Assembly: GCF_000307105.1 (NCBI RefSeq)
Contig: NC_018645.1
Span: forward strand, 1,128,578 to 1,192,577
DNA length: 64,000 bases
Direction of reading: 5' to 3'
Origin: Desulfobacula toluolica Tol2
GTDB lineage: Bacteria; Desulfobacterota; Desulfobacteria; Desulfobacterales; Desulfobacteraceae
This document shows, one piece after another, positions 44,004 to 53,052 of this stretch. Below the pieces are notes generated by a model. That model ran no database searches, was not told the DNA's origin, and saw only the letters and a list, made by a program, of their open reading frames with translations. A program made the position numbers and the translations under genes. Position 1 is the first letter of the stretch, and every line of letters begins with the position of its first letter.

Positions 44004-45146
44004 TTATCCGTGATTTGACTGCTTATATGAGAGTGTTTCTAATTTGATCAGTTTATATTTTCGAGTGCCCAGTTTAAGTTTTTCAGCATACTCCAGTTGA
44101 TGCTCCCAGTCAACAGATGGATAAAGTCCTTTGAATTTGTCCTCACCCGGATTCAGGTTTGTCGCAAGAACAGTTCCGGGAAGAGCTTGCTGCTGGTTGA
44201 CAAGGTCTGCACTTGCCTGATCAATGGCTACGGGGTCTGTAGATGCAAGGACTCCGATGTTGCTGACAATAGGGGACTCAGTATAAGACAGGCAATCGCA
44301 TTTAGGAGCAATATCAGTAATAAAATTGATGAAAATTTTTTTATTTTCTTTGTTTTTAAGAACCCCCATAGTGTATTCCATCATTTTTTCCAGGAAAACA
44401 GGAACCGTCTGGTTCCAGTTGATATTTACAGATTCAGTCGGGCACCTGACAATGCATTCACCGCACCCTATACATTTTTTTTTGTCAATGTAGGCTTTTT
44501 TTTCTTTCAGGGATATAGCTCCGGAAGGGCAGTGTTTTTCACATTCGCCACATCCTATACATGTTTTTCTTTTTATTTTGGGGCTCACATTGGAATGCTG
44601 ATCAAGCTTTCCCCGTCTGGAGGCACATCCCATTCCCAGATTTTTGAGAGTTCCGCCAAATCCGGAAAGTTCATGGCCTTTAAAATGGGCCACTGAAACC
44701 AGTGCGTCCGCATTGATGATTTCAGAGCCTATATAGACCTGTTTGCAGTGTTTCTGGTCAACAGTAACCGGTGTCTCGCCTTTTCCCCTTAACCCGTCGG
44801 CAATAATAATGGGGGTTGCGTCCATTGAGGAATAAGAAAATCCGTTTTCAATGGCAGTATGAATGTGAGACACCGAGTCTGATCGCGTTCCCACATACAG
44901 GGTGTTGGCATCGGTAAGAAAGGGGGTTGCCTTAAATTCTTTGATGGTTTGGATGATTTTCCGGATAAATACCGGTCTGATATAAGCTGTATTGCCCTGT
45001 TCTCCGAAATGGATTTTTACGGCGGTCAGATCTTTTTCGTTTAAACATTTTTCAATACCGGCAGTTTTGATCAGTCTTGAAAGTTTTTGGGGAAGATTTT
45101 CTCTGGAAGTGGCCTCTAAATCCATAAAAAATATATCGGCAGTCAT
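44004..45146 (-). CDS. DUF362-family protein with 2[4Fe-4S] ferredoxin domain
   Basis: This 380-aa protein has a DUF362 core (FMDLEATSRENLPQKLSRLI, HFGEQGNTAYIRPVFIRKII, SVAHFKGHELSGFGG). An inserted ferredoxin domain (about 190-245) has CIGCGECEKHCP and CIGCGECIVRCP, binding two 4Fe-4S clusters. DUF362 proteins are common in anaerobes, and their reaction is unknown; electron transfer is inferred. The ATG follows CAGGAGA. It is monocistronic. Confidence 0.87.
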   Translation of the reverse strand: MTADIFFMDLEATSRENLPQKLSRLIKTAGIEKCLNEKDLTAVKIHFGEQGNTAYIRPVFIRKIIQTIKEFKATPFLTDANTLYVGTRSDSVSHIHTAIENGFSYSSMDATPIIIADGLRGKGETPVTVDQKHCKQVYIGSEIINADALVSVAHFKGHELSGFGGTLKNLGMGCASRRGKLDQHSNVSPKIKRKTCIGCGECEKHCPSGAISLKEKKAYIDKKKCIGCGECIVRCPTESVNINWNQTVPVFLEKMMEYTMGVLKNKENKKIFINFITDIAPKCDCLSYTESPIVSNIGVLASTDPVAIDQASADLVNQQQALPGTVLATNLNPGEDKFKGLYPSVDWEHQLEYAEKLKLGTRKYKLIKLETLSYKQSNHG

Positions 45147-45401
45147 TTTTTTTCTCCTGACAGAGGGGTATATGGTTCGGTTGTGAGAATATATTGTTAA
45201 TTTGATTTTGTTCCATACAATCTCTTATTAAATACGTTAATCAGTTGATAATTACAATATAAAAGCATGCTTCAAGCATGGCAACGAGTTTTATTTGTTT
45301 GACATCTTAAATAATAATTATTAATTGATCGTGGTGGTATGAAAATAGAAATGTGAACGAGAATGGGAAAGATCAATTTAAAAAAATGAAAGAGAGACAT
45401 T

Positions 45402-46805
45402 ATGGGTGGTTTTTTCGGCTGTGCTTTTAAAAGGTCGTGCAATAAAGAGCTTTTTTATGGGACAGATTATTTGTCACACTTAGGAACCAAACGCGGTGGC
45501 ATGGCGACTGTGGATAAAAAAGAATTTCAGAGGACAATTCATAACCTTGAAAATGCATATTTCAGATCAAAATTTGAGTCGGATATTGATAAACTGACCG
45601 GAAATATGGGAATAGGGGTCATCAGTGATACCGATTCCCAGCCGATTATCATTCATTCTCATCTTGGAAAATTTGCTGTTGTTACAGTGGGTAGAATTTC
45701 AAATCTTGATGAGCTTGCCCAGCAAGCATTTTTACAGAATATTCATTTTGCGGAAACCAGCCAGGGTGATATCAATCCCACAGAGCTTGTAGCAATTCTG
45801 ATCAGCCAGAAAGAGTCTTTTGAGGAAGGCATTGCAAATGCCCAGTCAAAGATTAAAGGGTCCTGTTCAATGCTGATTTTAACTGATTCAGGAATCTATG
45901 CTGCAAGAGATAAGTTGGGCAGAACTCCCATTGTGATAGGCAAAGGCGAGGATGCCTATGCAGCCAGTTCCGAATCAAGTGCATTTTCAAATCTTGGTTT
46001 TGAGGTGGAGCATTATGTCGGCCCAAATGAAATCATAAAAATAACACCCGAAGGGATTGAACAGGTTCAGCCGCCGGGTAAAGAGATGCAGGTTTGTTCA
46101 TTTTTATGGGTATACTATGGCTATCCGGCATCTTCTTATGAAGGAATTAATACGGAAAAGGTAAGGTATAATTGTGGTGCGGCCCTGGCCAAAAGAGAAA
46201 CTGAAAACGTGGATCTTGTAGCGGGTATACCTGATTCCGGTATCGGACATGCCATTGGATTTGCCAATGCCAGCAAGGTTCCTTTTATGCGGCCTTATGT
46301 GAAGTACACGCCCACCTGGCCCAGAAGCTTTATGCCCCAGAACCAGGACATGAGAGATCTTGTGGCCAGGATGAAACTGATTCCCGTAAGAGAACTTATT
46401 GAGGGAAAGCGTATTATATTTTGTGATGATTCTGTTGTAAGGGGCACCCAGTTAAAAGAAAATACACAGATTTTATATGAATATGGTGCAAAGGAAGTTC
46501 ATATGCGAGTTGCCTGCCCAAGCCTTATACACCCCTGTGAGTTTTTGAATTTTTCAACCTCACGATCAACCCTTGACCTTGCGGGCAGGAAAGCTATTTA
46601 TGATATTGAAGGAACTGAAGATATTGATTTGACAGATTATGCCGTGGATGGATCTGAAAAACATTCAGCCATGATCGGCAGAATTATTGACCGGTTAAAC
46701 CTGAGCAGCATCAGGTTCCAGAAACTGGATGATCTGGTTGCTGCCATTGGTCTTCCCAAAAATAAACTTTGTACACACTGCTGGGATGGCTCCAGTCATT
46801 TTTAG
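45402..46805 (+). CDS. Amidophosphoribosyltransferase-like protein lacking the glutaminase Cys
   Basis: This 467-aa protein is related to PurF, which makes phosphoribosylamine from PRPP and glutamine. The phosphoribosyltransferase domain is intact (RIIFCDDSVVRGTQ). The Ntn glutaminase domain begins MGGFFGCAF, where PurF has Cys as residue 2. That Cys is the nucleophile, so glutamine hydrolysis by the normal mechanism is not possible. The nearest Cys is residue 7. The rest of the domain is well conserved (HLGTKRGGMA). It may use ammonia, or have another acceptor. Confidence 0.85.
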   Translation: MGGFFGCAFKRSCNKELFYGTDYLSHLGTKRGGMATVDKKEFQRTIHNLENAYFRSKFESDIDKLTGNMGIGVISDTDSQPIIIHSHLGKFAVVTVGRISNLDELAQQAFLQNIHFAETSQGDINPTELVAILISQKESFEEGIANAQSKIKGSCSMLILTDSGIYAARDKLGRTPIVIGKGEDAYAASSESSAFSNLGFEVEHYVGPNEIIKITPEGIEQVQPPGKEMQVCSFLWVYYGYPASSYEGINTEKVRYNCGAALAKRETENVDLVAGIPDSGIGHAIGFANASKVPFMRPYVKYTPTWPRSFMPQNQDMRDLVARMKLIPVRELIEGKRIIFCDDSVVRGTQLKENTQILYEYGAKEVHMRVACPSLIHPCEFLNFSTSRSTLDLAGRKAIYDIEGTEDIDLTDYAVDGSEKHSAMIGRIIDRLNLSSIRFQKLDDLVAAIGLPKNKLCTHCWDGSSHF

Positions 46806-46908
46806 ATATTAAGTGTGTTAGATTTGTGTTTCTTATAGATTTTGTCCGGAACAAGGATGTTAAAACAAGGTGAGCAACATCAGTATAAATATAAAGAGTG
46901 CAGATACA

Positions 46909-48456
46909 ATGAACAAAGACGAACTGGAAATTTTGGCAGCCTTGCGCGGTTGTATTCCTTTTTTGGAAAAACTTGCGGACCGGTCCGAACTTCTGGCTTG
47001 CCTGCCGGATCAAGAACGGATTGCCCTGATCACTGCGGCCGGAAAAATATCCAGACCTGACCGGGCGGAAATTAAAAAACGCAAAAAAGACAGAAAACGA
47101 CAAAAGCGCCTTGCCATTGTGGAAAAAGAGCGTCGGATGAGAGCGGGTACAGGGATTCGCAAGGCCAGGCAATCTGATGTGTTTACCGCTCCGCGACAGA
47201 TTTCATTCCAGGAAAGGCAAACCGATAAAAAAGCAAATGAACAGCATCTGGAAACACCGAGGAACTGCTATGTGTGCAAAGCTGAATTTACACGGCTGCA
47301 TCATTTTTATGATGCCATGTGCCCGGAATGTGCGGAACTCAATTATCAGAAACGTTTCCAGACGGCATCCTTAAAAGGGCAGGTGGCATTGATAACAGGC
47401 TCACGGCTAAAGATCGGTTACCAGGCCACCTTGATGATGCTCAAGGCCGGGGCAAGGGTGATTGCCACCACCCGTTTCCCCAACGACTCTGCCCTTCGGT
47501 TTTCCAGGGAGCCTGATTTTTCCCAATGGGGACACAGGCTCCAGGTTTACGGGCTGGATCTTCGCCACACCCCCAGTGTGGAGTTGTTTTGTGATTATAT
47601 CAAGCAAAACTATCAGCGCCTGGATATTCTCATCAACAATGCAGCCCAGACAGTAAGGCGGCCACCCGGGTTTTATGCCCATCTCATGGAAAATGAAACA
47701 GCAGCGGTGACCCAGTTGCCAAAGGATGCCCAGTCACTTCTGGGTCAGTACCAGACCTGTATTTCCCGGCTGGAATACGGGCAGACAGAAAATGTGGGTA
47801 CGGAAAAGGCACTGCCTGTTACCTGGAACGGCACTGCGCCCGGCGTGGGTTTGCGCATGTCTGCCCGGCTGTCCCAGATTCCTTATTCCTATGATCATAC
47901 CCTGGATGTGCCAAAGGCCTTTCCCGCAGAAAAGCTGGATGCAGACCTCCAGCAGGTGGATCTTCGGAAAACCAATTCCTGGCGGTTGAGGCTGGGGGAT
48001 ATCCAGACTTCGGAAATGCTGGAAATTCAACTGGTCAATTCCGTGGCTCCTTTTGTTTTGTGCAATCGGCTGGCAGACTTGATGAAACAGGATTACACAG
48101 GGCAAAAACACATTGTCAATGTTTCTGCCATGGAAGGCAAGTTTTTGCGGTTCAAAAAAGGCAGCCGACATCCCCATACAAATATGGCAAAGGCTGCATT
48201 GAATATGCTCACCCATACGGCAGCAAGTGATCTGGCTAAATACGGGATTTTTATGAATGCAGTGGATACAGGCTGGGTAACGGATGAAGATCCTGCTGTC
48301 CTGGCAAGACTCAAGCAGGATCGCCATGATTTTCAGCCTCCTTTGGATATTGTGGATGGTGCGGCAAGGATATGTGACCCGTTTTTTCACGGGATATTGA
48401 CGGGTAAACACTGGTGCGGGAGATTTTTAAAAGATTATTTCCCAATTGACTGGTAG
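46909..48456 (+). CDS. Atypical SDR-family protein with N-terminal Cys4 zinc-type motif
   Basis: This protein of about 515 aa has a basic N-terminal region and a CxxC pair (CYVCKAEF and MCPECAEL). A Rossmann SDR domain (about 155-515) follows, with [18 protein letters not shown] and [17 protein letters not shown]. The cofactor motif differs from TGxxxGIG. The catalytic YxxxK is replaced by HTNMAK, lacking the Tyr. Normal SDR catalysis is therefore doubtful. A GTG start 39 nt upstream is also possible. It follows the PurF-like gene by about 100 bp, on the same strand. Confidence 0.72.
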   Translation: MNKDELEILAALRGCIPFLEKLADRSELLACLPDQERIALITAAGKISRPDRAEIKKRKKDRKRQKRLAIVEKERRMRAGTGIRKARQSDVFTAPRQISFQERQTDKKANEQHLETPRNCYVCKAEFTRLHHFYDAMCPECAELNYQKRFQTASLKGQVALITGSRLKIGYQATLMMLKAGARVIATTRFPNDSALRFSREPDFSQWGHRLQVYGLDLRHTPSVELFCDYIKQNYQRLDILINNAAQTVRRPPGFYAHLMENETAAVTQLPKDAQSLLGQYQTCISRLEYGQTENVGTEKALPVTWNGTAPGVGLRMSARLSQIPYSYDHTLDVPKAFPAEKLDADLQQVDLRKTNSWRLRLGDIQTSEMLEIQLVNSVAPFVLCNRLADLMKQDYTGQKHIVNVSAMEGKFLRFKKGSRHPHTNMAKAALNMLTHTAASDLAKYGIFMNAVDTGWVTDEDPAVLARLKQDRHDFQPPLDIVDGAARICDPFFHGILTGKHWCGRFLKDYFPIDW

Positions 48457-48505
48457 CAGCGGGTTAATCAAATACAGCTAAAACTACAATGGTTTTGTTT
48501 GCCAA

Positions 48506-48539
48506 AAGGGCAAGAGTGATACTCTTGCCCCTTTTTTTT
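48506..48539 (+). terminator. Rho-independent terminator of the PurF-like/SDR genes
   Basis: The stem GGGCAAGAGT-GAT-ACTCTTGCCC is followed by CTTTTTTTT, 50 bp after the SDR stop. Confidence 0.92.
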
Positions 48540-48595
48540 GCAATACCCTCTTTTGCAATGGCCTCAAGGGTCTGTTTTGTAGTGGTGTTGTTTTC

Positions 48596-48687
48596 TATGA
48601 AAGTCTTCAAAAACTCAAACAAAGACTTTCAATTTTTGTTGTGGGCAAACATGGATGAAAGGCCAGGTCTGACTGTGGCAGTTATCC
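48596..48687 (+). repeat. 85-bp interspersed repeat, copy C
   Basis: It has the same 85-bp length as the others. In frame it encodes MKVFKNSNKDFQFLLWANMD and continues ERPGLTVAVI. Its right end supplies the stop codon (TAA on the minus strand) of the cytidylate-kinase-like gene. Confidence 0.85.
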
Positions 48688-49416
48688 GAATTTTTGTTTG
48701 TATGCACACGCCACTATTTGGGCGGCCTGATCTGCCTCTGTAATATAGTCCCGGTTGATTACCAGGTCAAATTCTTCGGCAGGCGCTTCTTTTTTCTGAT
48801 AAACAGTTTTAAAAAATTGATGTTGTTCATTGTCAATTATCTTTAACTGTTTTTCAGCCTTTGACGGGTTCATATCCATCATTTTGGCAAGACGTTCCAC
48901 CCGGTATTCATTGCTGCATATAAATCTTACAGCTAAAACACTATTACGGGGCAGGATCAGATGGGTTCCCCTGCCCACGAAAATGGTTGGCTCGGTATTG
49001 GCCAGGGCTGTGACTGTCTTTGCCAATTGTCTTGCATAATCACTTTTGATAAAGGTTTTTTCATGGATGAGCATGGAGAATAATTCGCTCATTTTACCGG
49101 GATAGCGTTCATCATAAAATGCAATTATTTTTTGAGTCAGTTCGGTATCTTTTGCCATATGTTCCAGAATTTCTCTGTCAATCACACGATATTGGATGAT
49201 TTCAGACAGAAGGTCTGCAATTTCCAGGGCACCCACTCCAATTTGCCGTGAAAAACAAATACTATTGTATACTGCTGGTTTTTTTTCTTCCTGTTTTTTA
49301 TTCTCCTGATCTTTGCTCCATTTTTTGATATTAGAATCTGTCCAGGCTGATATACTCAGTCTTTTTTTACCATAATATCCAGGTTTATAAACGGTTTCTT
49401 TTGAACTTTGAGTCAT
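48682..49416 (-). CDS. Cytidylate-kinase-like protein
   Basis: This 244-aa protein starts at the ATG at 49416 after AAGGAG; earlier starts are rejected. It has a CMP-kinase-like P-loop region (SICFSRQIGVGALEIADLLS), YRVIDREILEHMA and GRGTHLILPRNSVLAVRFIC. It is longer than Cmk at its N-terminus and lacks a normal GxxGxGKS. These cytidylate-kinase-like proteins are common and uncharacterised. The 3' end is overlapped by repeat copy C. Confidence 0.75.
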   Translation of the reverse strand: MTQSSKETVYKPGYYGKKRLSISAWTDSNIKKWSKDQENKKQEEKKPAVYNSICFSRQIGVGALEIADLLSEIIQYRVIDREILEHMAKDTELTQKIIAFYDERYPGKMSELFSMLIHEKTFIKSDYARQLAKTVTALANTEPTIFVGRGTHLILPRNSVLAVRFICSNEYRVERLAKMMDMNPSKAEKQLKIIDNEQHQFFKTVYQKKEAPAEEFDLVINRDYITEADQAAQIVACAYKQKFG

Positions 49417-49698
49417 TGTTTTCTCCTTCCAGGAATAAATATTTGCTATCCTAAACATACTGATTTTTTTTGGCATTTGTGATTGATAAGAGCAATAACA
49501 ATACCAGGCCTGTAGAATAATTGAAAAAATCAAGCAAACAAATTCCGGATGACGTCGAACCGCTGATGACAGGAGATAAAAGTTTTGAAAAAGAAATCAT
49601 CATATCAAAAAAGTATGACTTGGCAAGTCAGGTAACTTAACATACTGGAAAGCAACCTGACAAGTTTTTGTGCTTTCAAGCAATTGCCACATGATTGT

Positions 49699-51576
49699 TT
49701 ATTTCATGGTTTGCAACAGCCTGAAAAGGGTTCTTCTGGCAAGGATGTCACCTGAAATAAATCCAACGACTTTGTCTTCTTCAACAATGGGCATTGCAGA
49801 AATTTCATGATGTTCCAGCTTTCGGATACAGTCAATAATGGTGGCATCAGGATGGTTTGTGATGACATCAGCCGTCATGACGCGGGTTAAAGGGGAATCC
49901 ATGGACAGGTTTGATGCCATGGCCTGGGTAATATCCCAGTTGGTCACTATGCCGACGAGTTTGCCTTTTTCAGATATGACATTGACAATGGGAACATGAG
50001 CATCTATCAATAAACAGGCCGCATCGGTCATGCTTTTGTCTACACCGATTGTGGGGGCGTTTTCCATGATATCCCGGGCGGTTCGTGATTTTTCCATGGT
50101 GGCAATCCGCTGGACACTGATCTGTTCTGCAATTTCACAAGGCAGGCTGTCGGCATCCTTGCAAAGGCCGTCAATGAGTTCTTTCATGTTTCGCCGGATA
50201 ACGGTTTCAAGTTTTTCAACTGCAGCTTTTCTTCGGCGTTCCGCAAGCATTTCAAATTCATCACGGTTTTTTTCAAGCCAGCCGTCAATGGCGCTTGAGT
50301 TGCCTAAAATATTTTTTGGAATCAGCAGGTGATCAGGTGTGGGGATAATTCTTTCATGAGCTGCATAGATGACTCCACCCGAGTTCACCAGGTAATCTGT
50401 TGCAATCAGGACTCCTTTATCCCTGTATACATGACGTTCCATTCTCTTGCGCTCGGCTTTTCTTGTCGGGTTCGGCGAATAGGTGTTGGCCCCTTCGACA
50501 ATGATCTGCCAGGTGCCCATTCTGTCGGTTGTCATGGCGGGGTTGGTTGAGGTATCCACATCCAGGTAATTGAAGACTGGTGAGGCGGGAATCAGGCAGA
50601 ACGCAGATTCGGTTAAAAGGTTGTTGCAGGAGTTGGAAAAGACCATCCGGTTTAAGTCAGGGTGCTTTTTGTGCAGGACGTGATCATGGAAATATTTTTG
50701 TGTAACAGTGGCAGATTCTTTCCACATGTCAAACAACTGTTTCCAGGGAAGACCATCTGAATTTAAAAGATAACCGTTTTCGTCACTGATTCCTTTGATA
50801 ACAGGACAGTTGTCCTGGTCATACTCATGGAAAAGTCTTGCCACGTTGGCACCCACAGCACCGAATCCCTGGATGAGAATATCCAGGTCAGACGGTTTGG
50901 GAATGACCAGGTTTTTAAACTGGGGCAGTTGTTTCAACCGGGGAAGGTGTTCAAGCAGCGCTTTTGTGGCCACAACAATGCCGCTGGCGGCCCCTCCCAG
51001 TTCATCAATTCGGTTGCCGCCCATATCTGCCGGTTTTGAGACCACATTGTTCAGGCCGTTTTCAATGGCAAAGGTTTTCATATCCGAATCATTGGTTCCC
51101 ACATCCGGCCCTGGGATATATATTTTTTTGTACCGCCGTAACAGCTGTCCAAATCCTTTGATGACCGCATATCGCTCTTTTTTGCTGAGATTTTCAGGCC
51201 GGACAATACCTGATTTGCCGCCGCCAAAGGGAAGATCAGCAGCGGCATTTTTAAGGGTCATGCCCCTTGCCAGGTTATGGATGCAATCCGGTGTGATGTC
51301 CGGCAACATTCTTGTTCCGCCCATGGAGGGCTGTCCCATGGCAAGGTTGTCCACCACAAGAAATCCGCCGATCTCCACCGAGCTATCTTCATTCCACATG
51401 CACGATACCAGACGTGGCCCCAGACGGTCCACTTTAATCCCCAAGCGCTGAAGACGGTCAACATCCAGAGGGCCGAACTCAAGAAACCTGAACGGCCCGT
51501 CCTTGATCAGGCGGTTTTTCCAGATAAGATCGGGCAGGGCATTATGAAGAAACTGATGCATTCTTGTTGGAATCAT
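49699..51576 (-). CDS. Glu/Leu/Phe/Val dehydrogenase fused to a CBS domain pair
   Basis: Residues 1-480 form an amino-acid dehydrogenase: MGGTRMLPDI, the catalytic-Lys region KNAAADLPFGGGKSGIV, GPDVGTNDSDMKTFA and the NAD-binding GFGAVGANVARLFHEYD. Residues about 495-620 form two CBS motifs (ARDIMENAPTIGVDKS, GKLVGIVTNWDI, TRVMTADVITNHPDATIIDC). CBS pairs bind adenosyl nucleotides such as AMP, ATP or SAM. Allosteric control of glutamate-type dehydrogenase by energy charge is inferred. The total of 625 aa is about 200 longer than typical GDH. The downstream stretch 49534-49698 holds only a weak inverted repeat (GTCAGGT/ACCTGAC). Confidence 0.9.
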   Translation of the reverse strand: MIPTRMHQFLHNALPDLIWKNRLIKDGPFRFLEFGPLDVDRLQRLGIKVDRLGPRLVSCMWNEDSSVEIGGFLVVDNLAMGQPSMGGTRMLPDITPDCIHNLARGMTLKNAAADLPFGGGKSGIVRPENLSKKERYAVIKGFGQLLRRYKKIYIPGPDVGTNDSDMKTFAIENGLNNVVSKPADMGGNRIDELGGAASGIVVATKALLEHLPRLKQLPQFKNLVIPKPSDLDILIQGFGAVGANVARLFHEYDQDNCPVIKGISDENGYLLNSDGLPWKQLFDMWKESATVTQKYFHDHVLHKKHPDLNRMVFSNSCNNLLTESAFCLIPASPVFNYLDVDTSTNPAMTTDRMGTWQIIVEGANTYSPNPTRKAERKRMERHVYRDKGVLIATDYLVNSGGVIYAAHERIIPTPDHLLIPKNILGNSSAIDGWLEKNRDEFEMLAERRRKAAVEKLETVIRRNMKELIDGLCKDADSLPCEIAEQISVQRIATMEKSRTARDIMENAPTIGVDKSMTDAACLLIDAHVPIVNVISEKGKLVGIVTNWDITQAMASNLSMDSPLTRVMTADVITNHPDATIIDCIRKLEHHEISAMPIVEEDKVVGFISGDILARRTLFRLLQTMK

Positions 51577-51703
51577 ATTTTATATCCTTATTTTTGTCTC
51601 CAAACCAGGACAATAAATTTGACTGTTTGTATAAATTAGAGTAAATGCAGAACAAAGTTAATTTAAAAATAACCAAGTTTGTTAAAAAAATAAAGGGTTT
51701 TAA

Positions 51704-52396
51704 TTGAAAAATCAGAGGGGTAATCCTGGTATTGAACGGTTGAAAAAAATCTATTCGCTTTACGATGATGCAATTGACCATATGGAAGGAGTCTGCCAAA
51801 AAAAATGTTCCTCCTGCTGCACCTGTAATGTCACTCTGACAAGCCTTGAAGCCGATTTTTTGTTTGGCGCTTTGACCCTGCTGGAAAAAAAAGCGCTTCA
51901 GGACCGAATCAATCGTCATTTTCCAGAAAAAAGATATATTCCAAAAATGACCACAAACAGTTTTGCCCGACTGTGCATGGAAGGCAAAGAAATTCCTGAA
52001 GAAGAAAATGATCCTTCCTGGGGAAAATGCCCCTTGCTTGTGAATGACCTGTGTTCCATATATGAGGTCCGCCCCTTTGGCTGCAGGGCGCTGATGTCCC
52101 GAGTTCATTGCAGTGAAAAAGGGTATGCACAGGTTCCGCCCATTGTCTTGACCCTCAACAACCTGTTTTTACAAGCCATAGAGCATATGGATGAAAACGG
52201 GTTTTCCGGGAATTTATCCGATATGCTGACCCAGTTGCTTCCGGATAACACTTCTGTTAATTTTTCAGATCCCGCCAAAATACATGATAACGGCAGGTTT
52301 GTGTTCAATGAAAAAATTCCGGTTCTGATGATTCCGCCCGAGCATCGGGAAAATGTCAGGCCTGTTTGGGAGAAGCTTTATTATTATTTTTGCTGA
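51704..52396 (+). CDS. YkgJ-family cysteine-cluster protein
   Basis: This 230-aa protein has the cysteine pattern of zinc/iron-chelating YkgJ proteins: CQKKCSSCCTCNVTLTSLEA, CPLLVNDLCSIYEVRPFGC and SRVHCSEKG. The function is unknown. No ATG precedes the conserved region. A TTG at 51704 with AAAGGG upstream is the probable start. Its 3' end overlaps the convergent response-regulator gene by 13 bp. Confidence 0.78.
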   Translation: MKNQRGNPGIERLKKIYSLYDDAIDHMEGVCQKKCSSCCTCNVTLTSLEADFLFGALTLLEKKALQDRINRHFPEKRYIPKMTTNSFARLCMEGKEIPEEENDPSWGKCPLLVNDLCSIYEVRPFGCRALMSRVHCSEKGYAQVPPIVLTLNNLFLQAIEHMDENGFSGNLSDMLTQLLPDNTSVNFSDPAKIHDNGRFVFNEKIPVLMIPPEHRENVRPVWEKLYYYFC

Positions 52397-53052
52397 TTTT
52401 TAATTTCAATATACCATTCTTCTTCGCCATATAATTTTTCTGAGCATTCAGGACACAGCCCATGGCTGAATTCTGCTTCCGAGTGATTTTGAATATACTC
52501 TTCTATTTGATTCCAGTATCCTGAATCGTCCCGGATTTTTTTACAGGAAGCGCAAATAGGAAGAATTCCTTTTAACGTTTTGATTTCATCCAGGGCGGAC
52601 TGCAGTTTTGTATTTATTTGCTCCAAATGGTTGTTCCGGTTTTTAAGATCTTTTTTTAATTTTTGAAGGGTCAGGTGGGTTTTTATTCTGGCCAGCAGCT
52701 CTTTTTCCTGAAATGGTTTTGTAACATAATCCACACCACCGGCAGAAAAACTTTTCACTTTGTCCTCCAAAGTATCCAGGGCACTGATAAAAATGATGGG
52801 AACATCTTTTAATCTTTTGTCTTTTTTTAATTTTTCCGCCACCTGATATCCGTTCATCACCGGCATCATGATATCCAGTAAAATTAAATCCGGTGTTTTT
52901 TTCCGGGCAGCAGTAATTGCCAGTTCACCGTTTAATGCAGGGCGGACGTTGTAGCCTTCATCCCCTAAGATTTTGACCATAAATTTTAGATTTTCCTGTG
53001 TATCATCAACTACAAGGATGTTTTTCCTGGATGCTGAAATTTTATTCGTCAA
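52384..53052 (-). CDS. Response regulator with C-terminal Cys4 module
   Basis: The 222-aa protein has a receiver domain (NILVVDDTQENLKFMVKIL, phospho-Asp in LILLDIMMPVMNG, Lys in YVTKPFQEKELLARI), a coiled coil (about 125-165) and no DNA-binding domain. The C-terminus has LKGILPICASCKKIRDDSGY and FSHGLCPECSEKLYG, the same paired-CxxC module as the Cache sensor at 1178-2857. It starts with TTG after GGAG and overlaps the histidine kinase stop. The output of the module is unknown; metal binding is inferred from the cysteines. Confidence 0.87.
   Translation of the reverse strand: MTNKISASRKNILVVDDTQENLKFMVKILGDEGYNVRPALNGELAITAARKKTPDLILLDIMMPVMNGYQVAEKLKKDKRLKDVPIIFISALDTLEDKVKSFSAGGVDYVTKPFQEKELLARIKTHLTLQKLKKDLKNRNNHLEQINTKLQSALDEIKTLKGILPICASCKKIRDDSGYWNQIEEYIQNHSEAEFSHGLCPECSEKLYGEEEWYIEIKNQQK

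Noticed and set aside
47734-48411. 225-codon open frame on the minus strand
   Set aside because: It is antisense to the SDR-like gene, whose frame carries clear motifs; no ribosome site or family match was seen.
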